Shown here: piece after piece, positions 1-8,348 of the stretch
Layout: every line of letters begins with the position of its first letter
Position numbering within the stretch: position 1 is the first letter of the stretch
Assembly: GCA_937923795.1 (NCBI GenBank)
Contig: CALDWI010000077.1
Span: forward strand, 1 to 26,738
Reading direction: 5' to 3'
Length of the DNA stretch: 26,738 nucleotides
From: an uncultured Collinsella sp.
GTDB lineage: Bacteria > Actinomycetota > Coriobacteriia > Coriobacteriales > Coriobacteriaceae
Made by a program: the position numbers and the translations under genes
Notes under the pieces: model-generated
Database searches by the model: none
Told to the model about the DNA's origin: nothing
What the model saw: only the letters and a program-made list of their open reading frames with translations

Positions 1-53
1 ACCTGGCCAAACGCCTCCAAGACGGAGTTCTTAAAAAAGTCCCTGGTGCTCAT
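1..53 (-). CDS. Probable DUF4956-family membrane protein, N-terminus only (runs off the window)
   Basis: An ATG at 53-51 opens a leftward frame that stays open to the window edge and gives 17 residues beginning MSTRDFFKNSVLEAFGQ. It starts three bases after the stop codon of the VTC gene, so it is almost certainly the next gene of the operon and translationally coupled to it. Short N-termini of this kind (a DFFKNSVLE-like amphipathic stretch) are usual in DUF4956 membrane proteins, and DUF4956 genes commonly accompany VTC-domain and CotH genes. The family call is therefore context plus a few residues, not a domain match. Nothing about the rest of the protein can be seen. Confidence 0.5.
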   Translation of the reverse strand, partial: MSTRDFFKNSVLEAFGQ

Positions 54-56
54 GGT

Positions 57-848
57 CTAAATATCCCCTCGGTTCTCAAAATCCGATTCCCAGTAGTTAA
101 AGCCGCACAAGTAGGCGGTCTTTTCGTAACACAGGCAGTACTTGGAGACAGCTGTGAGCTCCGCCGCCCCCGGCGGCACCATATCGCGCACCAGCTGCGG
201 GCAAAACTCCGTAAATTTGACCTCCATCACCAGCTTGCCCGGCTCCAGCACGGGCAGCGCGGGCAAGGTCACGTCAAAAATATCGAAGCTTCCCACCGCC
301 GCACGAACGTTCATGTCAAACGTAATGCGCACAGTGCCCTCGTCCATCACCCACGGCTCGCGCTCGTAATCCACGATGGTCCGCGGGCGCATCATGTTGC
401 AGATGCACTCGATGTAGAACTCACGGCAGAGTTGATGGTGGCTCCGCAGCAAAAAGTCGTAGTCGCCGGCTAGGATCTGCTCAAACTCGTCGCGCGTGAG
501 CGGCGCGTCCTCCTTGTAGATCCAGCTGCCGTACTTCTTTTTGCGCTCGAGCTTAATCACCTTGTCGCTGCCGTTATAGATGCGCACGCGATACTTTTTG
601 CGCATGAGAATGCCGGCGTCTTTTTCCTCGTAGGCCGAGTTGCAGTAGTCGTCAAAGTACAGGCTGCGAATGGTGTAACCGCCCGCCCGCGCATGCTTGT
701 CCAGCTTAAACACCGGCGCCATGCGGCAGGCCAGCGCGGCGTGCTCGCCCTCGTTGATGAGGTATTTGAGCTCGTGGCGGTAACGCTCCTGCGTGGTACG
801 CATGGGAGGTGCCGCCAGGCGCTCAAGCAGCGCGCTAGCCCTCCTCAT
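57..848 (-). CDS. VTC-domain (polyphosphate polymerase-type) protein
   Basis: This 263-residue protein has the triphosphate-tunnel fold signature of the VTC domain: RHELKYLI (24-31), RSLYFDD (61-67), RKKYRVRIY (83-91), KLERKKK (99-105) and, near the C-terminus, VMEVKFTE and SKYCLCYE. The basic residues line the tunnel that binds nucleotide and the growing polyphosphate chain in yeast Vtc4. No membrane segment is seen, so it is probably a cytoplasmic partner of the DUF4956 membrane protein that follows. The ATG at 848 is chosen because GGAGG lies six bases upstream. It overlaps the end of the cotH-like gene by 14 bases. Polyphosphate polymerase activity is known for some family members; the natural product here is not known. 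The domain identity is firm, the function inferred. Confidence 0.88.
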   Translation of the reverse strand: MRRASALLERLAAPPMRTTQERYRHELKYLINEGEHAALACRMAPVFKLDKHARAGGYTIRSLYFDDYCNSAYEEKDAGILMRKKYRVRIYNGSDKVIKLERKKKYGSWIYKEDAPLTRDEFEQILAGDYDFLLRSHHQLCREFYIECICNMMRPRTIVDYEREPWVMDEGTVRITFDMNVRAAVGSFDIFDVTLPALPVLEPGKLVMEVKFTEFCPQLVRDMVPPGAAELTAVSKYCLCYEKTAYLCGFNYWESDFENRGDI

Positions 849-2604
849 ACGTGTCCTCCACGACCTTGCCGCCGTCCTGCACGTAAAAACACTTCATCCC
901 GTACTGTTTGCCATCGTCGGTAACATAGTAGTCAAACGCATCTTGCGTATAGCCGTCGGAGTTGGTGGCACGCACGCGAACAAAATACTGGCCGGTATCG
1001 GGCGCATCGCAGGTCACCTCGGGCAGCAGCACGTCCTCGGCCTTAAAGACCACGTCGCTTATGGCATAGTCGCGCGCAAGCTCCACGGTATAGCGAATGT
1101 CGCGCGCCTTAAAGTCGTACGACGCATCCCAATTCACGCGCAGCTTACCGTTATCGATCTGCGGCACGCCAATGTAGAACGGCATGGGCTTTTTATAGCT
1201 CTCGCGAAAGCTCTGATAGTTCTCCTCGATCTCGGAAGGAATCGCCGCGGCAATCTGCTCGTATTGGTCCTTGGTGACAGGCAGATTATCGATATCGGGC
1301 GAAGCGAAGACCAGGGATTCAGTCACCTCGCGGTAGTGCTTGATCATCTTGGTCAGGCGAGTCTCGGTCAAATACGAGCGCAAGTCCTTGACGGCACGGT
1401 CGAGTTCGCTGCGGAACGACTTGCTGCGCAACGCGCGGTTAAACAGCACGTTGCCCCAGTAGTTGCTCACGCCGCGTTCCCAGCTCGCGTAGTCCGAAAA
1501 CCCGGTAAGAGAAAGCTCCAGCTTACGCAGCATGCCGTCGTTATCCCAATCCAGGATATACCAGACCTTGGAGTTAAGCGGGCTGTACAGATAGCAGTTA
1601 CGGTTCTGCGTATCGCAGTTGCCCGTCAGGATCTGAAACGCCAACCAATAGACCAGGTTCTCGGTATCAAAGTAGGTGTCGAGCACGTCATCGATCTTTT
1701 GCGATTCGTCGTTGAGCGCATCGAGCATCTCGATGAGCTTGGTGTGGTCCGTATCGCCCTTAATCTCGAGCATGCCTTCAAAGCTTGCCTGGTTGTAGTC
1801 GGGATCATCGGCAAGCTTAATGGTGTCCTCGTAGCGATGGAAATCAAAGCTGTTCACCTTGTACAGGTGCCCGCTCTTATCTAGGCCATGTGCCTTAAGC
1901 GCCGTCTTGTTGAGCTGCTCCACCTGCGTAAACAGGCCGTAGTCCTCAAAGGTATCGTTTGACTTTTCGGTCTGGTCGCACACCCACAGATGCACAAACT
2001 GCGTGCGCAGGCCCATCATCTGGGGAATCCCGCGGATAAGGTCATAGGCCATCTTGTTGCGAAAACGCATACCCTCGCCCATGTGCTTGTTGAGCGCAAT
2101 CGCACGCTGCTGGCGCCAGGTACCTTTTCCTTTTTTGAGCTCCACCTTGTAGTTCTTCTGCGTATAGGAGCTCGACGTCTGGCCGCGCACCTGCACGGTG
2201 GCATTGGGCGCTTCCTCGCCATAGCCAACCTCGCCGGCAACTGGGCCCTCTTCGTCGCCCGGCTGCAGCAGGCCCATAACCTGATAGCGCGTCACACCCA
2301 TGTCGGCATAGTCATACACCGAGTACGTGCTGATCTCGGCCCAGCTGTGGTCCGTGTTCTCGGAGCTGTTGCCGCGCGAGACCGTTAGGTACATGGTCAC
2401 AATGCCCGAGTCGTCGTAAACCTCGTACAGCTCGTCCTTATCGCGCAGGTGCTTGGACTGGTCGGAGGCCTCGGCCTTTTTAATCTTGTCCTGCTTTTTG
2501 ACCTTTTTGGTCGAGGAGTCTTCCTGCACCGAGCAGCCCGAAAGCAACAGCGCACCGGCAGCCGCCTCAAACAGGCGACGACGAGACATCATCCTATCGG
2601 TCAT
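835..2604 (-). CDS. CotH-family protein kinase-like lipoprotein
   Basis: This is a 589-residue exported protein. The N-terminus has a twin-arginine-like SRRRLF followed by a hydrophobic stretch and a lipobox LSGC (21-24), so it is probably an acylated, surface-anchored protein, possibly Tat-exported. The middle carries the CotH domain, with the early SSYTQKNYKVEL stretch and the catalytic-region pattern NRNCYLY followed by WYILDWDND. CotH proteins are atypical kinases that phosphorylate surface proteins in spore formers and fungi. After about residue 480 the sequence looks like a fibronectin-III-type beta domain. The ATG at 2604 has GGGGAGG five bases upstream and overlaps pelG by 11 bases. 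Its target here is unknown; the polymer, an attached protein, or an assembly component are all possible. Confidence 0.85.
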   Translation of the reverse strand: MTDRMMSRRRLFEAAAGALLLSGCSVQEDSSTKKVKKQDKIKKAEASDQSKHLRDKDELYEVYDDSGIVTMYLTVSRGNSSENTDHSWAEISTYSVYDYADMGVTRYQVMGLLQPGDEEGPVAGEVGYGEEAPNATVQVRGQTSSSYTQKNYKVELKKGKGTWRQQRAIALNKHMGEGMRFRNKMAYDLIRGIPQMMGLRTQFVHLWVCDQTEKSNDTFEDYGLFTQVEQLNKTALKAHGLDKSGHLYKVNSFDFHRYEDTIKLADDPDYNQASFEGMLEIKGDTDHTKLIEMLDALNDESQKIDDVLDTYFDTENLVYWLAFQILTGNCDTQNRNCYLYSPLNSKVWYILDWDNDGMLRKLELSLTGFSDYASWERGVSNYWGNVLFNRALRSKSFRSELDRAVKDLRSYLTETRLTKMIKHYREVTESLVFASPDIDNLPVTKDQYEQIAAAIPSEIEENYQSFRESYKKPMPFYIGVPQIDNGKLRVNWDASYDFKARDIRYTVELARDYAISDVVFKAEDVLLPEVTCDAPDTGQYFVRVRATNSDGYTQDAFDYYVTDDGKQYGMKCFYVQDGGKVVEDTYEEG

Positions 2605-4138
2605 CAGAACCTCCCCAATGCTTGCGATACACGTGAACTACTGCGCGCTCAAACGCGCCATGTGGCTCACCCTTATGGCGACCTTCCTCATAGCGCTGCT
2701 CGGCACGGTCGAGCAAGCGGCCCAGCTGTGTAAAGCGACCCGTTTTGACGGTCGCCACAATAGGCTGCTGGCTCAGGATACGATACGGTAAGTTGGCGGT
2801 ATAGGTATCGAGCCGCAGCAGCGCCACGATAAAAAACACCGCTGCACCCAACAAAAAGCCAAAGCCGTAAAACTGCTGCGGCAAAAGCAACGACACGGCG
2901 GTCGCCAGCCCGGCCACACCGGCAAACAGGCCCGAGGCCAGCACGGCCCCCTTGTAGTCGGTAAAGTACAGCAAGATCAGCAGGATCGTGTTGCCCACTG
3001 CATACAGGCCGTAGCCCACGCACAGCGTGCGAAAATACCCGTGCATCAGGTTGTTAAAGCCCAACGGTAGGGCCGACAGCACCGTGGTCTCGAGCGAAAT
3101 GACCGCCGCCGTCACAAACAGTTGCTTGAGCGCACAAAACCGCAGTTCTCGGTTGAGCGTGGCAAGCATTTCCTCCTCGGCCACCACAATGTCGCCCACC
3201 ACACCACCGTCGTTGAACAGGCTGTAGTAGTCGCGGTAGCGCGGATAGAAATTGACCTCGACCGAGACCACAAAGTTGACGGACGTGACCAGGATCGTCA
3301 AAAACGCGATAAGCGCCGGCACATCGTGGTAGGGCGCACCATAAAACAAGCCCTTGACCTGCACGCCAATGGGACCGGCCCAAATTATCACCAAGTGCGC
3401 AAAGAGGCCCAGGTTGGTAAACAAGCCCGTGAGCGCCAACGGCATAAACTGATCAAGCCACCGTAAATACAGCCAGGGGCTGCGTTCGCTCTGCGGAAAA
3501 AACCGGTACAGCAGTACCACGTCCCAGGCGAGCATGACGCCATAGCCCAGAGCAATTGACGCCAAAAGGCCCTCGACCGGCGGCAGTCCCAGCGCCAGCG
3601 CGGCCAGGGCGCACAGGCACGCCACGCCAATGGCAGCCGCAAAGCTGCAAAGGATACCGCGGTAATCCTTGATGGCCGTGAGGTAACTCATGCCGTTCCA
3701 GTTGACGATCATAATATTGAACAGCCACAGGCACAGCAGCCCCTGCAGCAGCGTGGCGCCCGAGAACAGCAAAAAGACGCCGTAGAGCACCGTGCCCGCA
3801 ACGAGCATGATGGCGTTGGAGCCCCAAAACGAAGGCAGGATCTCATCCTCGCGCTCGGCAAAAAGCATATCGGCCAAAAAGCGCGTGACCGGCATAGAGA
3901 AAAAACTCGTGAGCGTGAGCGACGCCAGCAGCGTATAGGTCACCATGCACACCAGCAGATCTTGGTTGGCACGGCCCACACCCCACAGACCGCACAGCAC
4001 CAAGATACCCACCTGGAGCAGCACGCCCAGCAGCATGGGGCCCGTGCACACAATGCCAGCGTAGCCATAGGCGCGCATCGTGGCAAACAGACCCTTGCGC
4101 CTAAACAGGCGCTTGAGCTCAAAACCGATTCCGGCCAC
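2594..4138 (-). CDS. pelG: PelG-like Pel polysaccharide membrane transporter
   Basis: This is a 514-residue, very hydrophobic protein with about twelve predicted helices. It starts MAGIGFELKRLF, which is the characteristic N-terminus of PelG proteins. PelG is a member of the MOP flippase superfamily and, with PelD and PelE, forms the inner-membrane complex that moves Pel across the membrane as PelF polymerises it. The gene starts at a GTG at 4138, with GGGGAG six bases before it and only three bases after the pelF stop. Length and position directly after pelF are exactly as in described Pel operons. The C-terminal 60 residues are a charged cytoplasmic tail (RLLDRAEQRYEEG region). Confidence 0.92.
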   Translation of the reverse strand: MAGIGFELKRLFRRKGLFATMRAYGYAGIVCTGPMLLGVLLQVGILVLCGLWGVGRANQDLLVCMVTYTLLASLTLTSFFSMPVTRFLADMLFAEREDEILPSFWGSNAIMLVAGTVLYGVFLLFSGATLLQGLLCLWLFNIMIVNWNGMSYLTAIKDYRGILCSFAAAIGVACLCALAALALGLPPVEGLLASIALGYGVMLAWDVVLLYRFFPQSERSPWLYLRWLDQFMPLALTGLFTNLGLFAHLVIIWAGPIGVQVKGLFYGAPYHDVPALIAFLTILVTSVNFVVSVEVNFYPRYRDYYSLFNDGGVVGDIVVAEEEMLATLNRELRFCALKQLFVTAAVISLETTVLSALPLGFNNLMHGYFRTLCVGYGLYAVGNTILLILLYFTDYKGAVLASGLFAGVAGLATAVSLLLPQQFYGFGFLLGAAVFFIVALLRLDTYTANLPYRILSQQPIVATVKTGRFTQLGRLLDRAEQRYEEGRHKGEPHGAFERAVVHVYRKHWGGSDDR

Positions 4139-4141
4139 CGG

Positions 4142-5569
4142 CTACTCCCCCTCTCTGGGCAGGTCAAACGCTTGCGCCGTCTCGTCGTACAGCGCGCGAT
4201 AGTTGGCGAGCATCTGCTCGTGCAAGAAGTACGTGGCAACGCGACGCTGGCCGCGCTCCCCCATCTCAATGCGACGAGCGCGGCTTGTGCACATGCGTTC
4301 CATGGCATCGGCCAAGCCCTTGCGATACATAGGCGGCGTCACAAAACCCGCCACGCCAAAGTCGTCGCCCGGGGCGCCTTCGAGAAGCTCGCGACAGCAG
4401 CCCACCTCGGTCGTCACGCAGGGACGGCGCGCTGCAAGCGACTCCAGCACGCTGAGCGGCTGGCCCTCGGAGATGCTCGTCAAAATGGTAAAGTCGAGCT
4501 TTTCCATGTACTCGACCACGTTGACGCGGCCGGTAAAGATCAGGTCGCGCACGCCCAGGGTTTCGACCAGCGCGTGGCACTCGGCGCCGTACTCCTCGTC
4601 GTCCACGCCGCCCATGATGTGCAGGCGCACCTTGGGCAGGCGCTCGTGCAGCTCAAAGAAGGCATAGATCATGGTCTTGACATCCTTGATGGGCGCAAGG
4701 CGCACCACCGCGCCAATATCCACCCAGCCGTCATCGGTCTTTAAGGGAATATCCTTAAAGCGATCGAACTGGATGCCGTTGGGGATGACCAGGCATTTGT
4801 CCGCATCGCAGCCCATATCAATCTGCGTCTTGCGGGCGTTATGGAACAAACTCGTCACGCGGAAGGCGCGGCGGTAGATCTCCTCCGAAAGCAGGTAGAA
4901 AAAGCGGATCCAGCGGTCCTTAAACGACGGCACCACCCAATCGGCGCGAATGATCTCTTCCTCGCGCTCGCGGGTATAGATGCCATGCTCGGTCAGCAGC
5001 ACCGGCGCATGGTGAACGCTTGAGCCCAGGCAGGCGAGCAGGCCACCGTAGCCGGTCGAGATGGCATGGTACATATCGGCCACCGGCACCTCGCTGCCCA
5101 ACAGGTAGAGCACGGGCAGCAACATGGAGCGCATGGTGTGGAATGCATCGGCAAAGGGCGTGTAGGGATACTCGGCCAGGCACACGTCACGAAAGATATC
5201 CATAAACGTGCGGCTCTGCAAAAACGAGAGCGGATGCACGCGACGGCGGTGGAAGATATCGAATAACACGTCCCAGTCCGGATTGGAGAGCGAAACCAGA
5301 CGGCGTAGCGCCTCGCGCTCACGGTCGTTAAAACTGGCTTCATGTTGCTCGCCCGAAAGCCGCAGGGCATCGTCCAGGAACACCTCGTGCACCTCGACCA
5401 CGTTGCCGGGCAGCTCGTAGACAAACTTGCCACGGTCGGCAGCATGCGCGCCGATCACCCACAGCACAAACTCGTGCTCGGGCATGGCCGTAATGTAGCC
5501 ATGCATCCAGGTAGATACGCCGCCGTGCACATAGGGGTAGCAACCCTCGAGTACCAAGCAGATTCTCAT
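4142..5569 (-). CDS. pelF: PelF-like glycosyltransferase (GT4), Pel polymerase
   Basis: This 475-residue cytoplasmic GT-B glycosyltransferase begins MRICLVLEGCYPYVHGGVST, the standard PelF opening with the glycine loop that binds nucleotide sugar. The acceptor/donor region near residue 380 has SEGQPLSVLESLA, the E-x7-E motif of retaining GT4 enzymes, followed by RPCVTTEVGCCRELLEG. PelF makes the Pel chain from UDP-N-acetylhexosamine. The long variable N-terminal half with DUF3492-type sequence distinguishes it from ordinary GT4 enzymes. Its ATG overlaps the stop of the upstream gene (ATGA), so expression is coupled. The call is firm on sequence and context. Confidence 0.93.
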   Translation of the reverse strand: MRICLVLEGCYPYVHGGVSTWMHGYITAMPEHEFVLWVIGAHAADRGKFVYELPGNVVEVHEVFLDDALRLSGEQHEASFNDREREALRRLVSLSNPDWDVLFDIFHRRRVHPLSFLQSRTFMDIFRDVCLAEYPYTPFADAFHTMRSMLLPVLYLLGSEVPVADMYHAISTGYGGLLACLGSSVHHAPVLLTEHGIYTREREEEIIRADWVVPSFKDRWIRFFYLLSEEIYRRAFRVTSLFHNARKTQIDMGCDADKCLVIPNGIQFDRFKDIPLKTDDGWVDIGAVVRLAPIKDVKTMIYAFFELHERLPKVRLHIMGGVDDEEYGAECHALVETLGVRDLIFTGRVNVVEYMEKLDFTILTSISEGQPLSVLESLAARRPCVTTEVGCCRELLEGAPGDDFGVAGFVTPPMYRKGLADAMERMCTSRARRIEMGERGQRRVATYFLHEQMLANYRALYDETAQAFDLPREGE

Positions 5570-7446
5570 TTATCGCCACCCTCCTTGCGCTCGATCGTCA
5601 CGGTCTTATCATTTGCCTTGAGCAGATACAGATTGCCCGTAAGGTGCGTCAGTTCGCCACCCGTCACCGCACCCGGCTCGCCATTATTGGCGCGGAACAT
5701 GAGCCAAGCCTCGTCGTGAAAGTTGTCCAGGTTGAGCGTCCAGGCATCTGCACTTGTATCCACGCTTACCGTAACCGACGAAAAGCGCTGGATGGCGCCG
5801 GAGCACTCCGACGCCGTCTGGTGCCGCAGGTCGGGCGCGGATTTGGTAAGCCACTCCAGGTAGTCGACCAGGCCGCCCTTGTAGACCTCCCAGCCCTCCT
5901 TGGCACCGCGATCGGGGTCCAAAAGGTCGTCCGGGTGCATAAAGTGCGTGCTCACGTAGTGCATGTTGAGCTCGGACACGGCTGCCAGGCGCATATAAGA
6001 ATCGTCGACCATGCCGCCCGAGACAATACGTGGCTGCTCCACAATGCCATCGCTCGCCACGCCAAACTCCTGCACGTACGGCAGGTCGGTGCCATCCTCA
6101 AAATACGTGCTGGCAATGGTCTTAATGCGCGGAACATCGGTACCGATAAGCTTGCGCGCGCGGGCCGAAAGGATATTCGACGGTGGCACGTAGACCGAGC
6201 CGTGCGCGTTGGGCAGCACCTCGTCCTGGAAGGCTATAAGCTCGTTGAGCGAAGCGACGAGCGTTTCCTTGTTTTTCCACGTCTTGTAGACGTACAACGT
6301 ACCATAGTCGGTGTCCCAGAGCGCAAGCGGCTGATGGTTGTAGCCGTGAAAGCCCAGCTCTCCGCCCATCTGCAGCAGCATGCCGCCAAAGTAGCGGAAC
6401 TGCGTGGTATCGGCCTGGCGCGCGGGCTCGGTCTGGTTGACCGCGTCCTCGTAGTTTTCGATCATCACGCCGGTATAGCGAATGCCGTATTTTTGCGCGA
6501 GCTTTTGCAGATCGGGCCACCAGACCTTGACATAAAAATCGGCGACGGAAAGCCCGTAGTCGCGCTTGATGTAGGTGCCGTCGCCCGAGGGCACAGGGCT
6601 GGGAAAGTCGTCCAAATAGAACACGGCGCTGTTGATGACCGGATAGGCCGTGGCTTCACCCAGCAAGCTTATGGCCGAAGCATAGAACCCACGCATGACC
6701 TTGTCGTAGATGCCAATGTTGCACACCACGGTGTGACCACTGCCGCAATCGTTAGACCAAATGAGCGGCGTGCCCGCGTCACCGGTCTTTGCCCAGACGT
6801 GCGCCGTTTCGCGCAATGAAACCGAGAGCGAAGAATCGAAGGGATCCGAGAACTCGTAGCGCTCTCCCCCGCCCAGCATAAAGTCCTCACTCGGCACAAT
6901 GCTTTCGGCTTTTACATAGTCATATCCGGCCGATTCAATGCCAAGCTTGGAGGCAATCACTTGCAGATAGCTCGAGTTATCCGGCGGCATGGCGAGCATA
7001 AGAGAACCGCCAGCACTCACCCAACCCATAATGTCGCTCAGGTGCGTACCGAGCCCATCGAGCGACGGCATGAGCAAAATCACGCGATCGAAGGAGGTCA
7101 GCGAGGGAATGGCATCCGCACCATCCAGAGCAAGGTCCACGTCGCGGTGCGCGATCTTCATGTCCAGCAAAATCTGGTCGAACTGTTCCTTTACGTCCTC
7201 GACGCCAGCTTGATCGGAATCGGTAATGACCAGGCACGTGGGCTTTTGGCCAAAGATTGCCGAGGAGGCCGGCACCGCATCGTTGGCGGCAAGCATCCCC
7301 AGCTTATGCTGGCCCGCACTGTACTGCACGCCGGCGCGTTCGATCAGCAGCACGGCGGCCATGGCAATATAGACCGCCCACACCACGAGGAGTCCCATCC
7401 AACGAAAGCGGCCTGCACGGTCGCGGATATGTTGCGCCACACTCAT
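5566..7446 (-). CDS. DUF2194 / deacetylase-like membrane-anchored protein, Gram-positive PelA counterpart
   Basis: This is a 626-residue protein with one N-terminal helix (about 15-35) and a large extracellular part. The middle has YLDDFPSP with paired aspartates D279-D280, and GFHGYNH with H367 and H371. Together these resemble the Asp-Asp and His-x3-His metal and base motifs of NodB-like polysaccharide deacetylases, and match the DUF2194 family found in Gram-positive Pel loci. The expected role is partial de-N-acetylation of Pel outside the membrane. There is no separate glycoside hydrolase domain like that at the N-terminus of Pseudomonas PelA. The region 60-260 looks like a receiver-type or amidotransferase-like alpha/beta domain. 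The ATG at 7446 is preferred to the TTG at 7470 because GGGGAGGAGG lies five bases upstream and it overlaps the pelE stop as ATGA. Confidence 0.82.
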   Translation of the reverse strand: MSVAQHIRDRAGRFRWMGLLVVWAVYIAMAAVLLIERAGVQYSAGQHKLGMLAANDAVPASSAIFGQKPTCLVITDSDQAGVEDVKEQFDQILLDMKIAHRDVDLALDGADAIPSLTSFDRVILLMPSLDGLGTHLSDIMGWVSAGGSLMLAMPPDNSSYLQVIASKLGIESAGYDYVKAESIVPSEDFMLGGGERYEFSDPFDSSLSVSLRETAHVWAKTGDAGTPLIWSNDCGSGHTVVCNIGIYDKVMRGFYASAISLLGEATAYPVINSAVFYLDDFPSPVPSGDGTYIKRDYGLSVADFYVKVWWPDLQKLAQKYGIRYTGVMIENYEDAVNQTEPARQADTTQFRYFGGMLLQMGGELGFHGYNHQPLALWDTDYGTLYVYKTWKNKETLVASLNELIAFQDEVLPNAHGSVYVPPSNILSARARKLIGTDVPRIKTIASTYFEDGTDLPYVQEFGVASDGIVEQPRIVSGGMVDDSYMRLAAVSELNMHYVSTHFMHPDDLLDPDRGAKEGWEVYKGGLVDYLEWLTKSAPDLRHQTASECSGAIQRFSSVTVSVDTSADAWTLNLDNFHDEAWLMFRANNGEPGAVTGGELTHLTGNLYLLKANDKTVTIERKEGGDK

Positions 7447-8348
7447 CCGGCCTCCTCCCCGTCGCGCCAAAACGCCAACTTTTCGCGGTTGTCGGCGCTC
7501 AAATACACATGCTGCTTGTCAATCGCATCGATCACACGGTGAACCTCGTCACCATCGCGGCGCATCACGGCAAGGCGCAGGCAAAGCATCCAAACCTCCT
7601 GCTCCTCGGGCACGTCGAGAACCAACTGATCGGTCACGGCCTGCGCCTCGTCGATCTGTCCGACATCGGCCAGCGTCGTCGCGTATCGAATGCGCAGCTC
7701 AAGGGTATCCTCGCGCTCGCAGCGACGCGCAAGCAGGCGCGCGTACTGTTGGCGCTGAATCTGAGCCACGCGCCCCTCGGCCAAGCCCGAGCCCAAGTAT
7801 TCACCAAGAAAATCGCAGTATTCGTTGAGGTTTTGCGCACTCGGGTCCGTCTTAAAGGCACGCTCCAGCTGCTGCAGTTTAAGGTCGGACTCCTTGGAGA
7901 TCTGCGCCACCGCCGTCGCGGCATAGTGCGCCACCTCAACGTCGTCGTTAAGCTTAGCCGCCTGCAGCTGCGCCAGGTACGCGTCGGGCTCCTCGGTGAG
8001 CATAGAGAGCATTAGGCGGCGCCGGTATGCCGGGTCGTTGACGATGAGCGCCTCCTCGAGCGGGACCACGCCCGCATCGGCGTCACGGTCGTGCACCAAG
8101 ATGCTGCGATGCAGGTCGTCGTTGAAGCGCAGCGACTCCAGCGCAGACTCTTTCAGCCCCTCGCAAAACACCGCGCTGCGGACAGATAGCAGAACCACCA
8201 GCAACGGGCCCCACAGCGGCACCAGCACTATCACAGCCAGCATATGCCCGCGCACCGGCAGCAGGCCCAGCTTCATGAGCGTCCACAGCATCAGGCAAAC
8301 CAGCGCATGAATCAGCAGCAAGACGGCAGCAACGACAAGCGAGATCAA
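7443..8348 (-). CDS. pelE: PelE-like membrane TPR protein
   Basis: This 301-residue protein has two N-terminal membrane helices (about 3-25 and 35-55), followed by a soluble helical region with repeated TPR-like units, for example around LTEEPDAYLAQLQAAKLN and LRIRYATTLADVGQIDEAQ. PelE in Pel operons has this layout and bridges the membrane complex of PelD and PelG with other components. The start is TTG at 8348, whose TTGA overlaps the stop of the pelD-like gene and has GAGGGGGG upstream. Primary sequence is poorly conserved in this family, so the call rests on topology, TPR pattern, length and exact position between pelD and the DUF2194 gene. Confidence 0.8.
   Translation of the reverse strand: MISLVVAAVLLLIHALVCLMLWTLMKLGLLPVRGHMLAVIVLVPLWGPLLVVLLSVRSAVFCEGLKESALESLRFNDDLHRSILVHDRDADAGVVPLEEALIVNDPAYRRRLMLSMLTEEPDAYLAQLQAAKLNDDVEVAHYAATAVAQISKESDLKLQQLERAFKTDPSAQNLNEYCDFLGEYLGSGLAEGRVAQIQRQQYARLLARRCEREDTLELRIRYATTLADVGQIDEAQAVTDQLVLDVPEEQEVWMLCLRLAVMRRDGDEVHRVIDAIDKQHVYLSADNREKLAFWRDGEEAG

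Noticed and set aside
793..1884. Long plus-strand open frame opposite the cotH-like gene; similar ones at 5644-6819, 8384-9802 and 24662-25882
   Set aside because: They lie entirely antisense to well-recognised genes, have no sensible ribosome sites or domains, and show His/Arg/Val-rich composition typical of antisense frames in GC-rich DNA.
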